Source of the DNA: Pseudomonas sp. GM50
Lineage (GTDB): Bacteria; Pseudomonadota; Gammaproteobacteria; Pseudomonadales; Pseudomonadaceae
Reading direction: 5' to 3'
DNA: 60,540 nucleotides
Assembly (NCBI RefSeq): GCF_000282375.1
Contig: NZ_AKJK01000082.1
Coordinates: forward strand, 1-60,540
Of the stretch, positions 41,008 through 50,834 are shown piece by piece. Position 1 is the stretch's first letter, and the number at the start of each line of letters is the position of its first letter. The notes under the pieces are model-generated. The model saw only the letters and a list, made by a program, of their open reading frames with translations. It ran no database searches and had not been told where the DNA came from. Both the position numbers and the translations under genes were made by a program.

Positions 41008-43758
41008 TCAGGCATTGATACGCGCATGCGCCGCCAGGCGATTGATGGCTCGTTCGAGTTCTTCCAGCGCGCCGGGGGCTTTGGGGTCCTGTTGTTTGAG
41101 CAGGGTTTCACTGCGTTGGCAGGCGGCGCGCAGTTGCGGGACGCCGCAATAACGGGTCGCCCCATGCAGGCGATGGACTCGCTCGATCAGGGCATTCTGG
41201 TCATTGGCTTCACGAGCGACGCGGATGGCCTCGCGGTCGGCCTCCAGGGAGGCCAGCAGCATTGCCAGCATGTCCGCCGCCAGATCGGCTTTGCCGGCCG
41301 CCAGGCGCAGGCCTTCTTCGTGATCGAGCACCTGCAACTCATTACCGTTGTTGCTTTCGCTGGAGCGCTCCGGCCCCAGATTACGCAACGCCAGGCCGGT
41401 CCATTTCAACACCACCTGCGCCAATTGCCGTTCGCTGATCGGTTTGGTCAGGTAGTCGTCCATGCCGCTTTGCAGCAACGCACGTTTTTCGTTGGCCATC
41501 GCATGGGCGGTAAGGGCAACGATCGGCAGTGGCGTGCAATGCCGCTCGCTTTCCCACTGGCGAATGGCTTCGGTGCTCTGGCGGCCATCCATGCCAGGCA
41601 TCTGCACGTCCATCAGCACCAGGTCGAAGGTCTCGTTCTGCACCGCCTTGACCGCGGCGTAACCGCTTTCCACCGCGAGCACCTTGGCGCCCATGTCTTC
41701 GAGCAGGGTTTGCACCAGCAGCAGGTTGGCCGGGTTGTCGTCGACGCAAAGAACCTTTGGCGCGCGGCTGGAAACCGGCTCGCCGGGGTCGCTGCGTTGC
41801 TGGCGCGGGTTGACCATATCGGACAGGGCACGACGCAGTTTGCGCGTGCAGGCCGGTTTGGACTGGAGTTGGCTGTGGGGGTTGGGCACCGAGAGGTGGA
41901 ACAGCGTCAGTTCGGTGGTCGGGCACAGCACCAACACTCTGCAGCCCAGGTGCTCGAGGTCCCAGATATGCTGGTTGAGGCGCTCCGGTGGCATGTCGTT
42001 GCTGGTGATGCCGAGCACTGCCAGGCCGATGGCCTGATCGGTCTGATGGGCGCCGGTCACGCCATTGGCCAGGCTTTCCAGAGTGTTGAACGGCGTGACT
42101 GCCAGGCCGCAGTCTTCCAGTTGATGCTGCAATGCCTGACGGGCCAGCTCATGGTTTTCCAGGACCGCCACCCGATGCCCGAGTAGCGGCGGGCCGGGCA
42201 GGTCTTCGGCGTCGTCGCGGGTTTTGGGCAGGCTCAGGCTGATCCAGAATTCCGAACCTTCGCCCGGTGTGCTGTCGACGCCGATCTCGCCGCCCATCTG
42301 TTCGATAAGGCGTTTGGAAATCACCAGCCCCAGGCCGGTGCCGCCAGGTTGTCGGGACAGCGAGTTATCAGCCTGGCTGAAGGCCTGGAACAAGGCGCGC
42401 ACGTCCTGATTCGACAGGCCAATGCCGGTGTCCTGAATGCTGATGCGCAGTTGCACGCTGTCTTCATGCTCTTCTTCGAGCATCGCCCGGGCAACGATAG
42501 TGCCTTCGCGGGTGAACTTGATCGCGTTGCTCACAAGGTTGGTGAGGATCTGCTTGAGTCGCAGCGGATCGCCCACCAGTGACAGTGGCGTATCGCGATA
42601 AACCAGGCTCACCAGCTCAAGCTCTTTGGCGTGGGCGGCCGGGGCGAGGATATTCAAGGTGTCTTGCAGCAGATCGCGCAGGTTGAACGGAATATGGTCG
42701 AGTACCAGTTTGCCGGCCTCGATTTTCGAGAAGTCGAGAATCTCGTTGATGATCCCCAGCAAGCTGTCGGCGGATTTTTCGATGGTGCCCAGGTAATCGA
42801 GCTGGCGCGGCGTCAATTCGCTTTTCTGCAGCAAATGCGTGAAGCCGAGAATGCCATTGAGCGGTGTGCGGATTTCATGGCTCATGTTGGCCAGGAACTC
42901 GGATTTGATCCGGCTCGCCTCCAGGGCTTCCTTGCGCGCCAGGTCCAGCTCGATGTTCTGGATTTCGATGGTCTCCAGGTTCTGCCGCACGTCTTCGGTG
43001 GCCTGGTCGACGCTGTTTTGCAATTCTTCCTGAGCGTTCTGCAGGGTTCCGGCCATGCGGTTGATGCCGGACGCCAGTTCATCCAGCTCCTGGCTGCCGA
43101 GGGGTGGCAGGCGGGTTTCCAGATGGCCGTCCTTGAGCTGTGCCACGGCTTGTTTGATCTGGCTCAGCGGCCGGTTGATGGTCCGACCCATGCGCAACGC
43201 CAACAGCGCCGCACCGACCAGTCCCCCGCCGATCAGCAGCAGGCTGGCGAACAGGCTACGGTAACCGCGCAGCAACATGCCGTTGTGGGACAGCTCGAGT
43301 TCGACCCAACCCAGCAGACGGTCGGCTTCATCGGGGATCAGGTCGCCGGCCAGGTTGCGGTGCTTGCCGAACACTGGCAGCAGGTAACGCGTGGCGTCAT
43401 TGCCACTGCGGCGCAACATTTGTGAACCGTTGCCCAAAGGCGCCGCATTGAGCATGGTCGGGCCGGCATGGGCCAGTGTCGTGCGGTCGGGGGCGAGGAA
43501 GGTCACCGCGCGCACGTCGGTTTGTTCCAGGAACTGGGTGGCGATGCGTTCCAGCAGGTCGTTGTCTTTGCGACCCATGGCCGGGGCCACCAGCGGTGCC
43601 AGCTGTTCGGCAATCATTTCGCCGCGCTGCATGAGTTGCGATTGCAGGTCCGATTGCTGCATCCAGGTGAAATAGCCGCCCAGAACCAGCGCCATCAAGG
43701 TGGTCGGTAACAGGGTCAGCAACAGCACGCGGCCTTTAATTCCCAGTTTCTTGAGCAC
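41008..43758 (-). CDS. gacS: Hybrid sensor histidine kinase GacS
   Basis: 916 residues from GTG 43758, preceded by GGGAGAG. Domains: transmembrane segment (about 10-30), periplasmic sensor, second transmembrane segment near 160-180, HAMP, and HisKA with His294 in NMSHEIRTPLNG. The GHKL ATPase (NLVSNAIKFT, GGTGLGLVISKRL), receiver with Asp717 in LVLMDVQMPGMDG, and C-terminal HPt with His865 in VHRLHGATRYCG follow. This is the unorthodox tripartite phosphorelay that drives GacA, the Rsm small RNAs, and secondary metabolism and biofilm control. All phosphorelay residues are intact, so the strain should be Gac-positive unless gacA (outside) is mutated. Confidence 0.97.
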   Translation of the reverse strand: MLKKLGIKGRVLLLTLLPTTLMALVLGGYFTWMQQSDLQSQLMQRGEMIAEQLAPLVAPAMGRKDNDLLERIATQFLEQTDVRAVTFLAPDRTTLAHAGPTMLNAAPLGNGSQMLRRSGNDATRYLLPVFGKHRNLAGDLIPDEADRLLGWVELELSHNGMLLRGYRSLFASLLLIGGGLVGAALLALRMGRTINRPLSQIKQAVAQLKDGHLETRLPPLGSQELDELASGINRMAGTLQNAQEELQNSVDQATEDVRQNLETIEIQNIELDLARKEALEASRIKSEFLANMSHEIRTPLNGILGFTHLLQKSELTPRQLDYLGTIEKSADSLLGIINEILDFSKIEAGKLVLDHIPFNLRDLLQDTLNILAPAAHAKELELVSLVYRDTPLSLVGDPLRLKQILTNLVSNAIKFTREGTIVARAMLEEEHEDSVQLRISIQDTGIGLSNQDVRALFQAFSQADNSLSRQPGGTGLGLVISKRLIEQMGGEIGVDSTPGEGSEFWISLSLPKTRDDAEDLPGPPLLGHRVAVLENHELARQALQHQLEDCGLAVTPFNTLESLANGVTGAHQTDQAIGLAVLGITSNDMPPERLNQHIWDLEHLGCRVLVLCPTTELTLFHLSVPNPHSQLQSKPACTRKLRRALSDMVNPRQQRSDPGEPVSSRAPKVLCVDDNPANLLLVQTLLEDMGAKVLAVESGYAAVKAVQNETFDLVLMDVQMPGMDGRQSTEAIRQWESERHCTPLPIVALTAHAMANEKRALLQSGMDDYLTKPISERQLAQVVLKWTGLALRNLGPERSSESNNGNELQVLDHEEGLRLAAGKADLAADMLAMLLASLEADREAIRVAREANDQNALIERVHRLHGATRYCGVPQLRAACQRSETLLKQQDPKAPGALEELERAINRLAAHARINA

Positions 43759-44073
43759 GCATCTCTCCCGCATCCAGCTGTTTATTGACCTGCACATGCG
43801 TCCGGCACGCGCCACCTGCGCAGTGTAGCGATTTGCATGCGGGCAATCTTCGTAAAATTGATGTCGTCATTCGTCGGCCAGTTCCGCGCTTTGGTCTTGG
43901 GAGGCAAACCTTGGGTTGCCCCTGGCGACGCGGCTCTTCCAGCCACCGCCGTTCAGCTTTTGCCGGAGCGTTCCCGTTTATTTGTACGACCTTTCCTAAA
44001 GGGTATTGCCGACACCTTATGCCTGATTCGACGGAATAGACTCGCGTTTTTCCTCGTCCTCAAGGAGTTCGGC
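43759..44073. other. Intergenic region gacS / yhcG remnant
   Basis: About 315 bp that should hold the leftward gacS promoter. No gene or clear site is recognisable. Confidence 0.5.
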
Positions 44074-44529
44074 ATGAATGCATCCAGCGTCCCCGGCAAC
44101 GTAACCGACGACCGTTTCAATGAAGTGCTTGCGCTGATTCAAAGTGCCAAACAGCAAGCCATGCAGGCGGTGAATACTCAGCTGATCGAGCTGTATTGGC
44201 AGGTGGGTGCTTACATCAGTCGCAAGCTGGAACAGGCTGAGTGGGGCGATTCTGTGGTCAGCCAACTGGCTGAGCATCTGGCCACGTCTCAACCTGGGTT
44301 ACGCGGTTTTACCCGGTCGAACTTGTTTCGCATGCGCCAGTTCTATGAGACTTATCACGCTGAAGAGAAAGTCGCACCACTGGTGCGACAATTGTCCTGG
44401 TCGCACAACCTGATCATTTTCAGCCAGAGTAAACGGCCGGAGGAGCGGGAGTTCTACGTCCGTTTGGCAGTTCAGGAAAAATGGTCGAAGCGCGAACCCG
44501 CTCAGACTGCTTATTCCCATTCGCCATAA
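44074..44529 (+). pseudogene. Truncated YhcG/DUF1016-type protein (PDDEXK nuclease family remnant)
   Basis: The frame starts at ATG 44074 with AAGGAG upstream. It encodes a good DUF1016 N-terminal domain: QLIELYWQVGAYISRKLEQA, then GFTRSNLFRMRQFYETY, LVRQLSWSHNLIIFSQ and EEREFYVRLAVQEKWSKRE. Full-length family members continue for another 180-220 residues with a nuclease-like domain. Here the sequence switches to PAQTAYSHSP and stops at residue 151, 80 bp before cysM. The gene has therefore lost its 3' half by deletion. An independent short form is possible but less likely. Confidence 0.75.
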
Positions 44530-44609
44530 GCCTCTTACTTTGCGTGATATGGCCTGCGCACGTTTGCCGGTATGATAGGCGCCCCCGCAGTCTGGATTGC
44601 GAATACGCC

Positions 44610-45512
44610 ATGACCTTGCAGTACCCAACCATCGCCGATTGCGTCGGCAACACTCCGCTGGTCCGTTTGCAGCGCCTGCCTGGCGCCACCAGCAACACCC
44701 TTTTGCTCAAGCTCGAAGGGAATAACCCGGCGGGTTCGGTCAAGGACCGTCCGGCGCTGTCGATGATCACTCGCGCCGAATTGCGCGGGCAGATCCACGC
44801 CGGCGATACGCTGATCGAAGCGACCTCGGGCAACACCGGGATCGCCCTGGCCATGGCTGCCGCGATCAAGGGTTACAAGATGATCCTGATCATGCCGGAC
44901 AACTCCAGCGCCGAGCGTAAAGCCGCCATGACGGCTTATGGCGCCGAGCTGATTCTGGTCAGCCAGGAAGAAGGCATGGAAGGCGCTCGCGACCTCGCCC
45001 AGCGAATGGAAGCCGAAGGCCGTGGCAAGGTGCTGGATCAGTTCGCCAACGGTGACAACCCCGAGGCGCACTACACCACCACCGGTCCGGAAATCTGGCG
45101 CCAGACCGAAGGCACCATCACTCATTTCGTTAGCTCGATGGGCACCACTGGCACCATCATGGGCGTTTCGCGCTACTTGAAAGAGCAGAACGACAACGTG
45201 CAGATCATCGGGCTGCAACCGATGGAAGGTTCGGCGATTCCGGGCATCCGTCGCTGGCCGCAGGAATACCTGCCGAAGATCTACCAGGCCGAGCGCGTGG
45301 ACCGGATCGTCGACATGGCGCAAAGCGAAGCCGAAGACGTGACCCGTCGTCTGGCGCGCGAAGAAGGCATCTTCTGCGGCGTGTCCTCGGGCGGTGCCGT
45401 GGCGGCGATGCTGCGTCTGTCCAAGGAAGTTGAAAACGCGGTGATCGTCGCGATCATCTGCGACCGTGGCGACCGTTACTTGTCGACCGGCATTTTCGAC
45501 GCGCCCAACTGA
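44610..45512 (+). CDS. cysM: Cysteine synthase B (CysM)
   Basis: 300 residues from ATG 44610. The PLP lysine is Lys45 in NPAGSVKDRPAL; the substrate loop ATSGNTGIALAMAAA and the glycine-rich SSMGTTGTIMGVSRYL bind the cofactor phosphate. It makes cysteine from O-acetylserine and sulfide or thiosulfate. The stop overlaps the rlmD start (TGATG), and the order cysM-rlmD-relA-mazG is conserved in pseudomonads. Confidence 0.95.
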   Translation: MTLQYPTIADCVGNTPLVRLQRLPGATSNTLLLKLEGNNPAGSVKDRPALSMITRAELRGQIHAGDTLIEATSGNTGIALAMAAAIKGYKMILIMPDNSSAERKAAMTAYGAELILVSQEEGMEGARDLAQRMEAEGRGKVLDQFANGDNPEAHYTTTGPEIWRQTEGTITHFVSSMGTTGTIMGVSRYLKEQNDNVQIIGLQPMEGSAIPGIRRWPQEYLPKIYQAERVDRIVDMAQSEAEDVTRRLAREEGIFCGVSSGGAVAAMLRLSKEVENAVIVAIICDRGDRYLSTGIFDAPN

Positions 45513-46864
45513 TGGCCAAGCAAGAGAGAGGCCTGCGCTTCCAGCCCACGGGCGGCAGCAAGGCCCCGCAAGTCCCGACCGGCAAAAAGCAGCGCTTGAC
45601 GATTGAGCGCCTGGCCAATGACGGTCGCGGTATCGCGTTTTTCGAAGGTCGCACCTGGTTCGTCATCGGCGCATTGGCCGGTGAAGAAGTCGAGGCGCGG
45701 GTCTTGGGTGCCCACGGCAAAGTGGTCGAGGCGCGCACCGAACGCGTGTTCCAGGCCAGTGAATTGCGCCGCCCGGCGCCGTGCGCTCATGCCGCTCGCT
45801 GCGGCGGTTGCAGCGTGCAGCATCTGCCCCACAACGAACAGCTCGCCCTGAAACAGCGCATGCTCGCCGAGCAATTGTCGCGGGTTGCCGGTGTCGAACC
45901 TGATGAGTGGGCAGCGCCGTTGAGCGGTCCGGAATTCGGCTACCGACGTCGCGCCCGAGTGGCGGTGCGTTGGGACATGAAAGCGAAAAAACTCGAAGTC
46001 GGCTTCCGCGCTGCCGGCAGTCAGGACATTGTCGCCATCAACGAATGCCTGGTGCTGGTACAGCCCTTGCAGCCGATCATGAGCCGCTTGCCGGAGATGC
46101 TGCGGCGCTTGAGCAAACCTCAGGCGCTGGGGCATGTGGAGTTGTTCAGCGGTTCGTCATTGGCGGTATTGCTGCGGCACATGGCGCCGTTGTCCGAAGC
46201 CGACATGACCATCCTCAAGGAATTCTGCGCGTTCCATGAAGCCCAGTTGTGGCTGCATGGCGATGGTGAGCCGCAACCGGTCGAGGCCGATCAGTCGCTG
46301 GGCTATCGCCTTGAACAGTGGGATTTGAACCTGGCGTATCGGCCGGGAGATTTCATTCAGGTCAATGCCGGGGTCAACGAAGCGATGGTCGCCCAGGCGT
46401 TGGCGTGGTTGGCGCCGAAACCTGATGAGCGGGTTCTGGATCTGTTTTGTGGGTTGGGCAACTTTGCCTTGCCGCTGGCCAAAGCGGTTCGTGAAGTGGT
46501 GGCGGTGGAGGGCGTGCAGGCGATGGTCGAGCGTGCCGCCGCGAATGCTGTCAGCAATAATCTGCATAACGCGAAGTTTTTTCAGGCCGATTTATCCCAG
46601 CCTTTGGCCGATGCCGAATGGGCCGATGAAGGCTTTTGTGCGGTACTCTTGGACCCACCTCGCGACGGTGCTTTCGAGGTGGTGCGCAAGATTGCGTCCC
46701 TGGGCGCCAAGCGATTGGTGTATGTGTCGTGCAACCCGGCAACGCTGGCGCGCGACACGGTCGAATTGATCAAGCAGGGCTACCGGTTAAAACGTGCCGG
46801 GATTCTCGATATGTTTCCTCAGACGGCACATGTCGAGGCCATGGCGTTATTTGAAGCGAGCTAG
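45512..46864 (+). CDS. rlmD: 23S rRNA (uracil(1939)-C(5))-methyltransferase RlmD
   Basis: 450 residues. An N-terminal TRAM domain (IERLANDGRGIAFFEGRTWF) is followed by the iron-sulfur cysteines in CAHAARCGGCSVQHL. SAM-binding VLDLFCGLGNFALPLA, DPPRDGAFEVV and the catalytic SCNPATLARD complete the RumA-type methyltransferase. Overlaps cysM by one base. Confidence 0.95.
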   Translation: MAKQERGLRFQPTGGSKAPQVPTGKKQRLTIERLANDGRGIAFFEGRTWFVIGALAGEEVEARVLGAHGKVVEARTERVFQASELRRPAPCAHAARCGGCSVQHLPHNEQLALKQRMLAEQLSRVAGVEPDEWAAPLSGPEFGYRRRARVAVRWDMKAKKLEVGFRAAGSQDIVAINECLVLVQPLQPIMSRLPEMLRRLSKPQALGHVELFSGSSLAVLLRHMAPLSEADMTILKEFCAFHEAQLWLHGDGEPQPVEADQSLGYRLEQWDLNLAYRPGDFIQVNAGVNEAMVAQALAWLAPKPDERVLDLFCGLGNFALPLAKAVREVVAVEGVQAMVERAAANAVSNNLHNAKFFQADLSQPLADAEWADEGFCAVLLDPPRDGAFEVVRKIASLGAKRLVYVSCNPATLARDTVELIKQGYRLKRAGILDMFPQTAHVEAMALFEAS

Positions 46865-46992
46865 GACGGCTCGTCTGGTCCGACTGACCCGCTCGTGCAA
46901 AGCGCATTCGTCTTAGCCCCGCGAGTGCACACGGGCAGCAAGGGTCAGCGATTTGACGCATTGAATCTGCGTCGTAGGGAAGGTAAAGCAAG

Positions 46993-49236
46993 ATGGTACA
47001 GGTGAGAGCACACCAGCCGATCAACACCGACGGCAGTATCAATCTCGAGGCTTGGCTCGATCATGCGGTCAGTGTCGATGCGGCACTGGATCGCGAAGCC
47101 TTGAAGGAAGCCTGCGAGTTCGCTCGCCAGGCCGAACAACAAGCCAATGCGGCGAAGAATCTGTGGTCCGAAGGGACCTCGAGTTTCCGCACGGGCCTTG
47201 AGATCGCCGAGATTCTCGCCGACCTCAAACTCGACCAGGATTCGTTGGTCGCGGCGGTGCTGTACCGCGGCGTGCGCGAAGGCCAGATCCAGTTGCCGGC
47301 AGTCAGCCAGCGTTTCGGTCCGGTGGTGGCCAAACTCATCGACGGCGTGTTGCGCATGGCGGCGATCAGCGCGAGCCTGAGCCCCCGTCAATCGCTGGTG
47401 CTGGGTACTCAGGGCCAGGTGGAAAACCTGCGCAAGATGCTGGTGGCCATGGTCGACGACGTGCGCGTCGCGCTGATCAAACTGGCTGAACGCACCTGCG
47501 CGATCCGCGCGGTGAAAACCGCCGACGACGAGAAGCGCAACCGCGTGGCCCGTGAAGTCTTCGACATTTACGCGCCGCTCGCCCACCGCCTCGGTATCGG
47601 TCATATCAAGTGGGAGCTGGAGGACTTGTCCTTCCGCTATCTTGAGCCTGACCAGTACAAGCAGATCGCCAAGTTGCTCCACGAGCGACGGCTGGATCGC
47701 GAGCGCTTTATCGCCGACGTGATGACCCAACTCAAAGACGAGTTGCAGGCCACCGGCGTCGATGCCGACATCAGCGGTCGGGCCAAACACATCTATTCGA
47801 TCTGGCGCAAAATGCAGCGCAAGGGTCTGGAGTTCAGCCAGATCTACGACGTGCGCGCCGTTCGCGTGCTGGTGCCGGAAATGCGCGACTGCTACACCGC
47901 GCTCGGCATCGTCCACACCCTGTGGCGGCACATCCCGAAAGAGTTCGACGACTACATCGCCAACCCGAAAGAGAACGGCTACCGCTCGCTGCACACTGCG
48001 GTAATCGGCCCCGAAGGCAAGGTGCTGGAAGTGCAGATCCGCACCCATGCGATGCACGAAGAAGCCGAGTTGGGCGTGTGCGCGCACTGGAAGTACAAGG
48101 GCACCGACGTCAAGTCCGGCTCGAACCACTACGAAGAGAAAATCTCCTGGCTGCGTCAGGTTCTCGAGTGGCACGAAGAGCTGGGCGATATTGGTGGCCT
48201 TGCCGAACAACTGCGGGTCGATATCGAGCCGGACCGGGTCTACATCTTTACCCCGGACGGTCACGCCATCGACTTGCCGAAGGGTGCGACACCGCTGGAC
48301 TTTGCCTACCGCGTGCACACCGAAATCGGTCACAACTGCCGCGGCGCCAAGATCAACGGGCGGATCGTTCCGCTTAACTACAGCCTGCAAACCGGTGAAC
48401 AGGTCGAGATCATCACCAGCAAGCACGGCACGCCGAGCCGCGACTGGCTGAACCCGAACCTGGGCTACATCACCACCTCGCGGGCGCGGGCGAAGATCGT
48501 TCACTGGTTCAAATTGCAGGCGCGCGATCAGAACGTCGCGGCCGGTAAAACCTTGCTTGAGCGCGAACTCAATCGCCTCGGTCTGCCGCAGGTGGATTTC
48601 GACAAGTTGGCCGAGAAGGCCAACATGAAGACCGCCGAGGACATGTTCGCCGCATTGGGCGCAGGCGATTTGCGTCTGGCGCAATTGGTGAATCTTGCGC
48701 AGCAACTGGTCGAGCCGGAACGCGGCAACGAACAGCTGGAACTGATCCCGCGCAAAGCCACCGGCTACAAACCGGGCAAGCGTGGCGACATTCAGATCCA
48801 GGGCGTCGGCAACCTGATGACCCAAATGGCTGGCTGCTGCCAGCCATTGCCGGGGGATGCGATCGTCGGTTACATCACCCAGGGCCGTGGCGTGAGCATT
48901 CACCGTCAGGACTGCGCTTCGGTGTTGCAACTGGCCGGGCGCGAGCCGGAGCGGATCATCCAGGTCAGCTGGGGCCCGGTGCCGGTGCTCACCTATCCGG
49001 TGGACATCATCATTCGCGCCTACGACCGTTCCGGTCTGCTGCGTGACGTGTCGCAGGTGCTGCTCAACGAGCGGATCAACGTGCTGGCGGTCAACACCCG
49101 TTCGAACAAAGAGGACAACACGGCGTTGATGTCCCTGACCATCGAGATTCCGGGGCTGGATGCGTTGGGACGGTTGCTGGGGCGGATTTCCCAGTTACCG
49201 AACATCATCGAAACCCGCCGTAACCGCACGCCGTGA
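46993..49236 (+). CDS. relA: GTP pyrophosphokinase RelA
   Basis: 747 residues. The N-terminal HD-like region lacks the metal-binding HD pair (it reads LYRGVREGQIQLPAV), as in RelA, so hydrolase activity should be absent. The synthetase domain shows YDVRAVRVLVPEMRDCYTAL, EFDDYIANPKENGYRSLHT and VQIRTHAMHEEAELGV. TGS (VYIFTPDGHAIDLPKGATPL), zinc-finger (GCCQPLPGD) and ACT domains follow. RelA makes (p)ppGpp on stalled ribosomes. It has its own 128-bp upstream gap. Confidence 0.96.
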   Translation: MVQVRAHQPINTDGSINLEAWLDHAVSVDAALDREALKEACEFARQAEQQANAAKNLWSEGTSSFRTGLEIAEILADLKLDQDSLVAAVLYRGVREGQIQLPAVSQRFGPVVAKLIDGVLRMAAISASLSPRQSLVLGTQGQVENLRKMLVAMVDDVRVALIKLAERTCAIRAVKTADDEKRNRVAREVFDIYAPLAHRLGIGHIKWELEDLSFRYLEPDQYKQIAKLLHERRLDRERFIADVMTQLKDELQATGVDADISGRAKHIYSIWRKMQRKGLEFSQIYDVRAVRVLVPEMRDCYTALGIVHTLWRHIPKEFDDYIANPKENGYRSLHTAVIGPEGKVLEVQIRTHAMHEEAELGVCAHWKYKGTDVKSGSNHYEEKISWLRQVLEWHEELGDIGGLAEQLRVDIEPDRVYIFTPDGHAIDLPKGATPLDFAYRVHTEIGHNCRGAKINGRIVPLNYSLQTGEQVEIITSKHGTPSRDWLNPNLGYITTSRARAKIVHWFKLQARDQNVAAGKTLLERELNRLGLPQVDFDKLAEKANMKTAEDMFAALGAGDLRLAQLVNLAQQLVEPERGNEQLELIPRKATGYKPGKRGDIQIQGVGNLMTQMAGCCQPLPGDAIVGYITQGRGVSIHRQDCASVLQLAGREPERIIQVSWGPVPVLTYPVDIIIRAYDRSGLLRDVSQVLLNERINVLAVNTRSNKEDNTALMSLTIEIPGLDALGRLLGRISQLPNIIETRRNRTP

Positions 49237-49266
49237 GAGACCTGCACGGAAATGGATGGTGACACC

Positions 49267-49339
49267 TGTAGGAGCGAGGCTTGCCCGCGAAGGCGGTGTG
49301 TCAGGTATGCCGCCTTCGCGGGCAAGCCTCGCTCCTACA
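49267..49339. repeat. REP-type pair between relA and mazG (GTAGGAGCGAGGCTTGCCCGCGAA family)
   Basis: TGTAGGAGCGAGGCTTGCCC and its reverse complement, 73 bp end to end. Confidence 0.9.
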
Positions 49340-49363
49340 AGTGAAGTGTGTAGAGATTAGAAG

Positions 49364-50197
49364 ATGTATTCACTTGAAGATTTGCTGCACCTGATGAACC
49401 GTCTGCGCGACCCGCAGTACGGCTGCCCGTGGGACATCAAGCAAACCTACGCGAGCATCGTCCCGCACACCCTGGAAGAAGCCTACGAAGTCGCCGATGC
49501 GATCGAGCGCGGGGACTTCGATCATTTGCAGGGGGAGTTGGGCGACTTGTTGTTCCAGGTGGTGTATTACAGCCAACTGGCCCGGGAAGAAGGGCGCTTC
49601 GAGTTCGATGGCGTGGTCGATAGCATCACGCGCAAACTGATCCGCCGTCATCCTCACGTGTTCCCCACCGGTGATCTGTATGCGCCGCTGGACATCCCGC
49701 GCCTGAATGAAGAGCAGGTCAAGCAACGCTGGGAAGAGATCAAGGCTGAAGAGCGTGCCGAGAAGTCTTCGGCGCCAGAGCAGTTGTCCTTGCTCGACGA
49801 CGTGCCTGCCGCGTTGCCGGCGCTGTCCCGTTCGGCAAAACTGCAGAAGCGCGCGGGGCAGGTCGGTTTTGACTGGCCGGACGCCTTGCCGGTGCTCGAC
49901 AAGGTTCGCGAAGAGCTCGATGAAGTGCTCGAAGCCATGGCCGACAATGACTCGGCAGCGATTGCCGATGAAGTCGGCGACCTGCTGTTTTCCGTGGTCA
50001 ATCTGGCTCGGCACCTCAAGGTCGATCCGGAAACCGCACTGCGCGGCGCGAACTCAAAGTTTGAAAGACGCTTCCGATTTATCGAACAGGCATTGCGCGA
50101 CACCCACCGTCCCATAGAAGATTGCACCCTCGAAGAGTTGGACGCCTTGTGGGGCGAAGCCAAACGTCAGGAAAAGAATTTGCCCAGCTGCGGTTGA
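49364..50197 (+). CDS. mazG: Nucleoside triphosphate pyrophosphohydrolase MazG
   Basis: 277 residues with two MazG folds. The first carries the Mg motif as LEEAYEVADAIERGDFDHLQ plus GELGDLLFQVVYY; the second as VREELDEVLEAMADNDSAAI plus DEVGDLLFSVVNLAR. It hydrolyses non-canonical or excess NTPs to NMPs and has been linked to lowering (p)ppGpp stress in E. coli, fitting its place after relA. The next gene starts 28 bp downstream. Confidence 0.95.
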   Translation: MYSLEDLLHLMNRLRDPQYGCPWDIKQTYASIVPHTLEEAYEVADAIERGDFDHLQGELGDLLFQVVYYSQLAREEGRFEFDGVVDSITRKLIRRHPHVFPTGDLYAPLDIPRLNEEQVKQRWEEIKAEERAEKSSAPEQLSLLDDVPAALPALSRSAKLQKRAGQVGFDWPDALPVLDKVREELDEVLEAMADNDSAAIADEVGDLLFSVVNLARHLKVDPETALRGANSKFERRFRFIEQALRDTHRPIEDCTLEELDALWGEAKRQEKNLPSCG

Positions 50198-50225
50198 GCA
50201 GTTGCCTAAGTGAGAAATAAGCACC

Positions 50226-50768
50226 ATGAGCATTTCCCTTCGCGACCAGTTGCTCAAAGCAGGGCTGGTCAATCAAAAGCAGGCCAAACAGGTCGGCAAA
50301 GAGAAGCAGAAGCAGCAACGACTGGCCCACAAAGGTCAGATTGAACTCGATGACTCCCAGCAGCGTGCCGCTCAGGAAGCCATGGCCGAGAAGGTCAAGC
50401 GCGACCAGGAGCTGAACCGCCAGCAGCAGGAGAAGGCCGAAGCGAAGGCCCGTGCCGCCCAGGTCAAGCAATTGATCGAAGTCTCGCGTCTGCCCAAGCT
50501 GACCACCGAGGACTACTACAACTTCGTCGACGACAAGAAGGTCAAGCGCATCTCCGTCAACACGCTGATGCGCAACAAGCTCAGCAGCGGTTCGCTGGCG
50601 ATCGTGCATCACGCTGGCGGTTACGAAGTGATCCCTCGTGAAGCGGCTCTGAAGATTCAGGAGCGCGATCCGCAGCGCATCGTGCAGCTGAATGTGAAGA
50701 CAGAAGAAGTCAGCGCCGAAGACGATCCGTACGCGGCCTATCAGATCCCTGATGATCTGATGTGGTAA
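50226..50768 (+). CDS. DUF2058 family protein (YaiL-like)
   Basis: 180 residues. It begins MSISLRDQLLKAGLVNQKQA and continues with a long charged coiled-coil-like stretch (KEKQKQQRLAHKGQIELDDS) and the C-terminal DUF2058 block with YYNFVDDKKVKRISVNTLMR. This is the YaiL family, nucleoprotein-like and of unknown function. It probably shares the mazG transcript; a bidirectional terminator follows. Confidence 0.88.
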   Translation: MSISLRDQLLKAGLVNQKQAKQVGKEKQKQQRLAHKGQIELDDSQQRAAQEAMAEKVKRDQELNRQQQEKAEAKARAAQVKQLIEVSRLPKLTTEDYYNFVDDKKVKRISVNTLMRNKLSSGSLAIVHHAGGYEVIPREAALKIQERDPQRIVQLNVKTEEVSAEDDPYAAYQIPDDLMW

Positions 50769-50783
50769 GCCGTTAGAGACTGC

Positions 50784-50824
50784 AAAAACGACAAACCCCG
50801 CTCATGGCGGGGTTTGTCGTTTTC
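50784..50824. terminator. Bidirectional terminator
   Basis: AAAACGACAAACCCCGC, loop, GCGGGGTTTGTCGTTTT between the convergent DUF2058 gene and the small hypothetical gene. Confidence 0.93.
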
Positions 50825-50834
50825 AATGCGGTCA

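Noticed and set aside
40276..42186. 636-codon plus-strand frame across ldhA and gacS
   Set aside because: It overlaps two conserved genes on the other strand and has a low-complexity Q/H/R-rich product.
46945..48930. 661-codon open frame antisense to relA
   Set aside because: Same effect as antisense to nrdA; relA is unmistakable on the plus strand.
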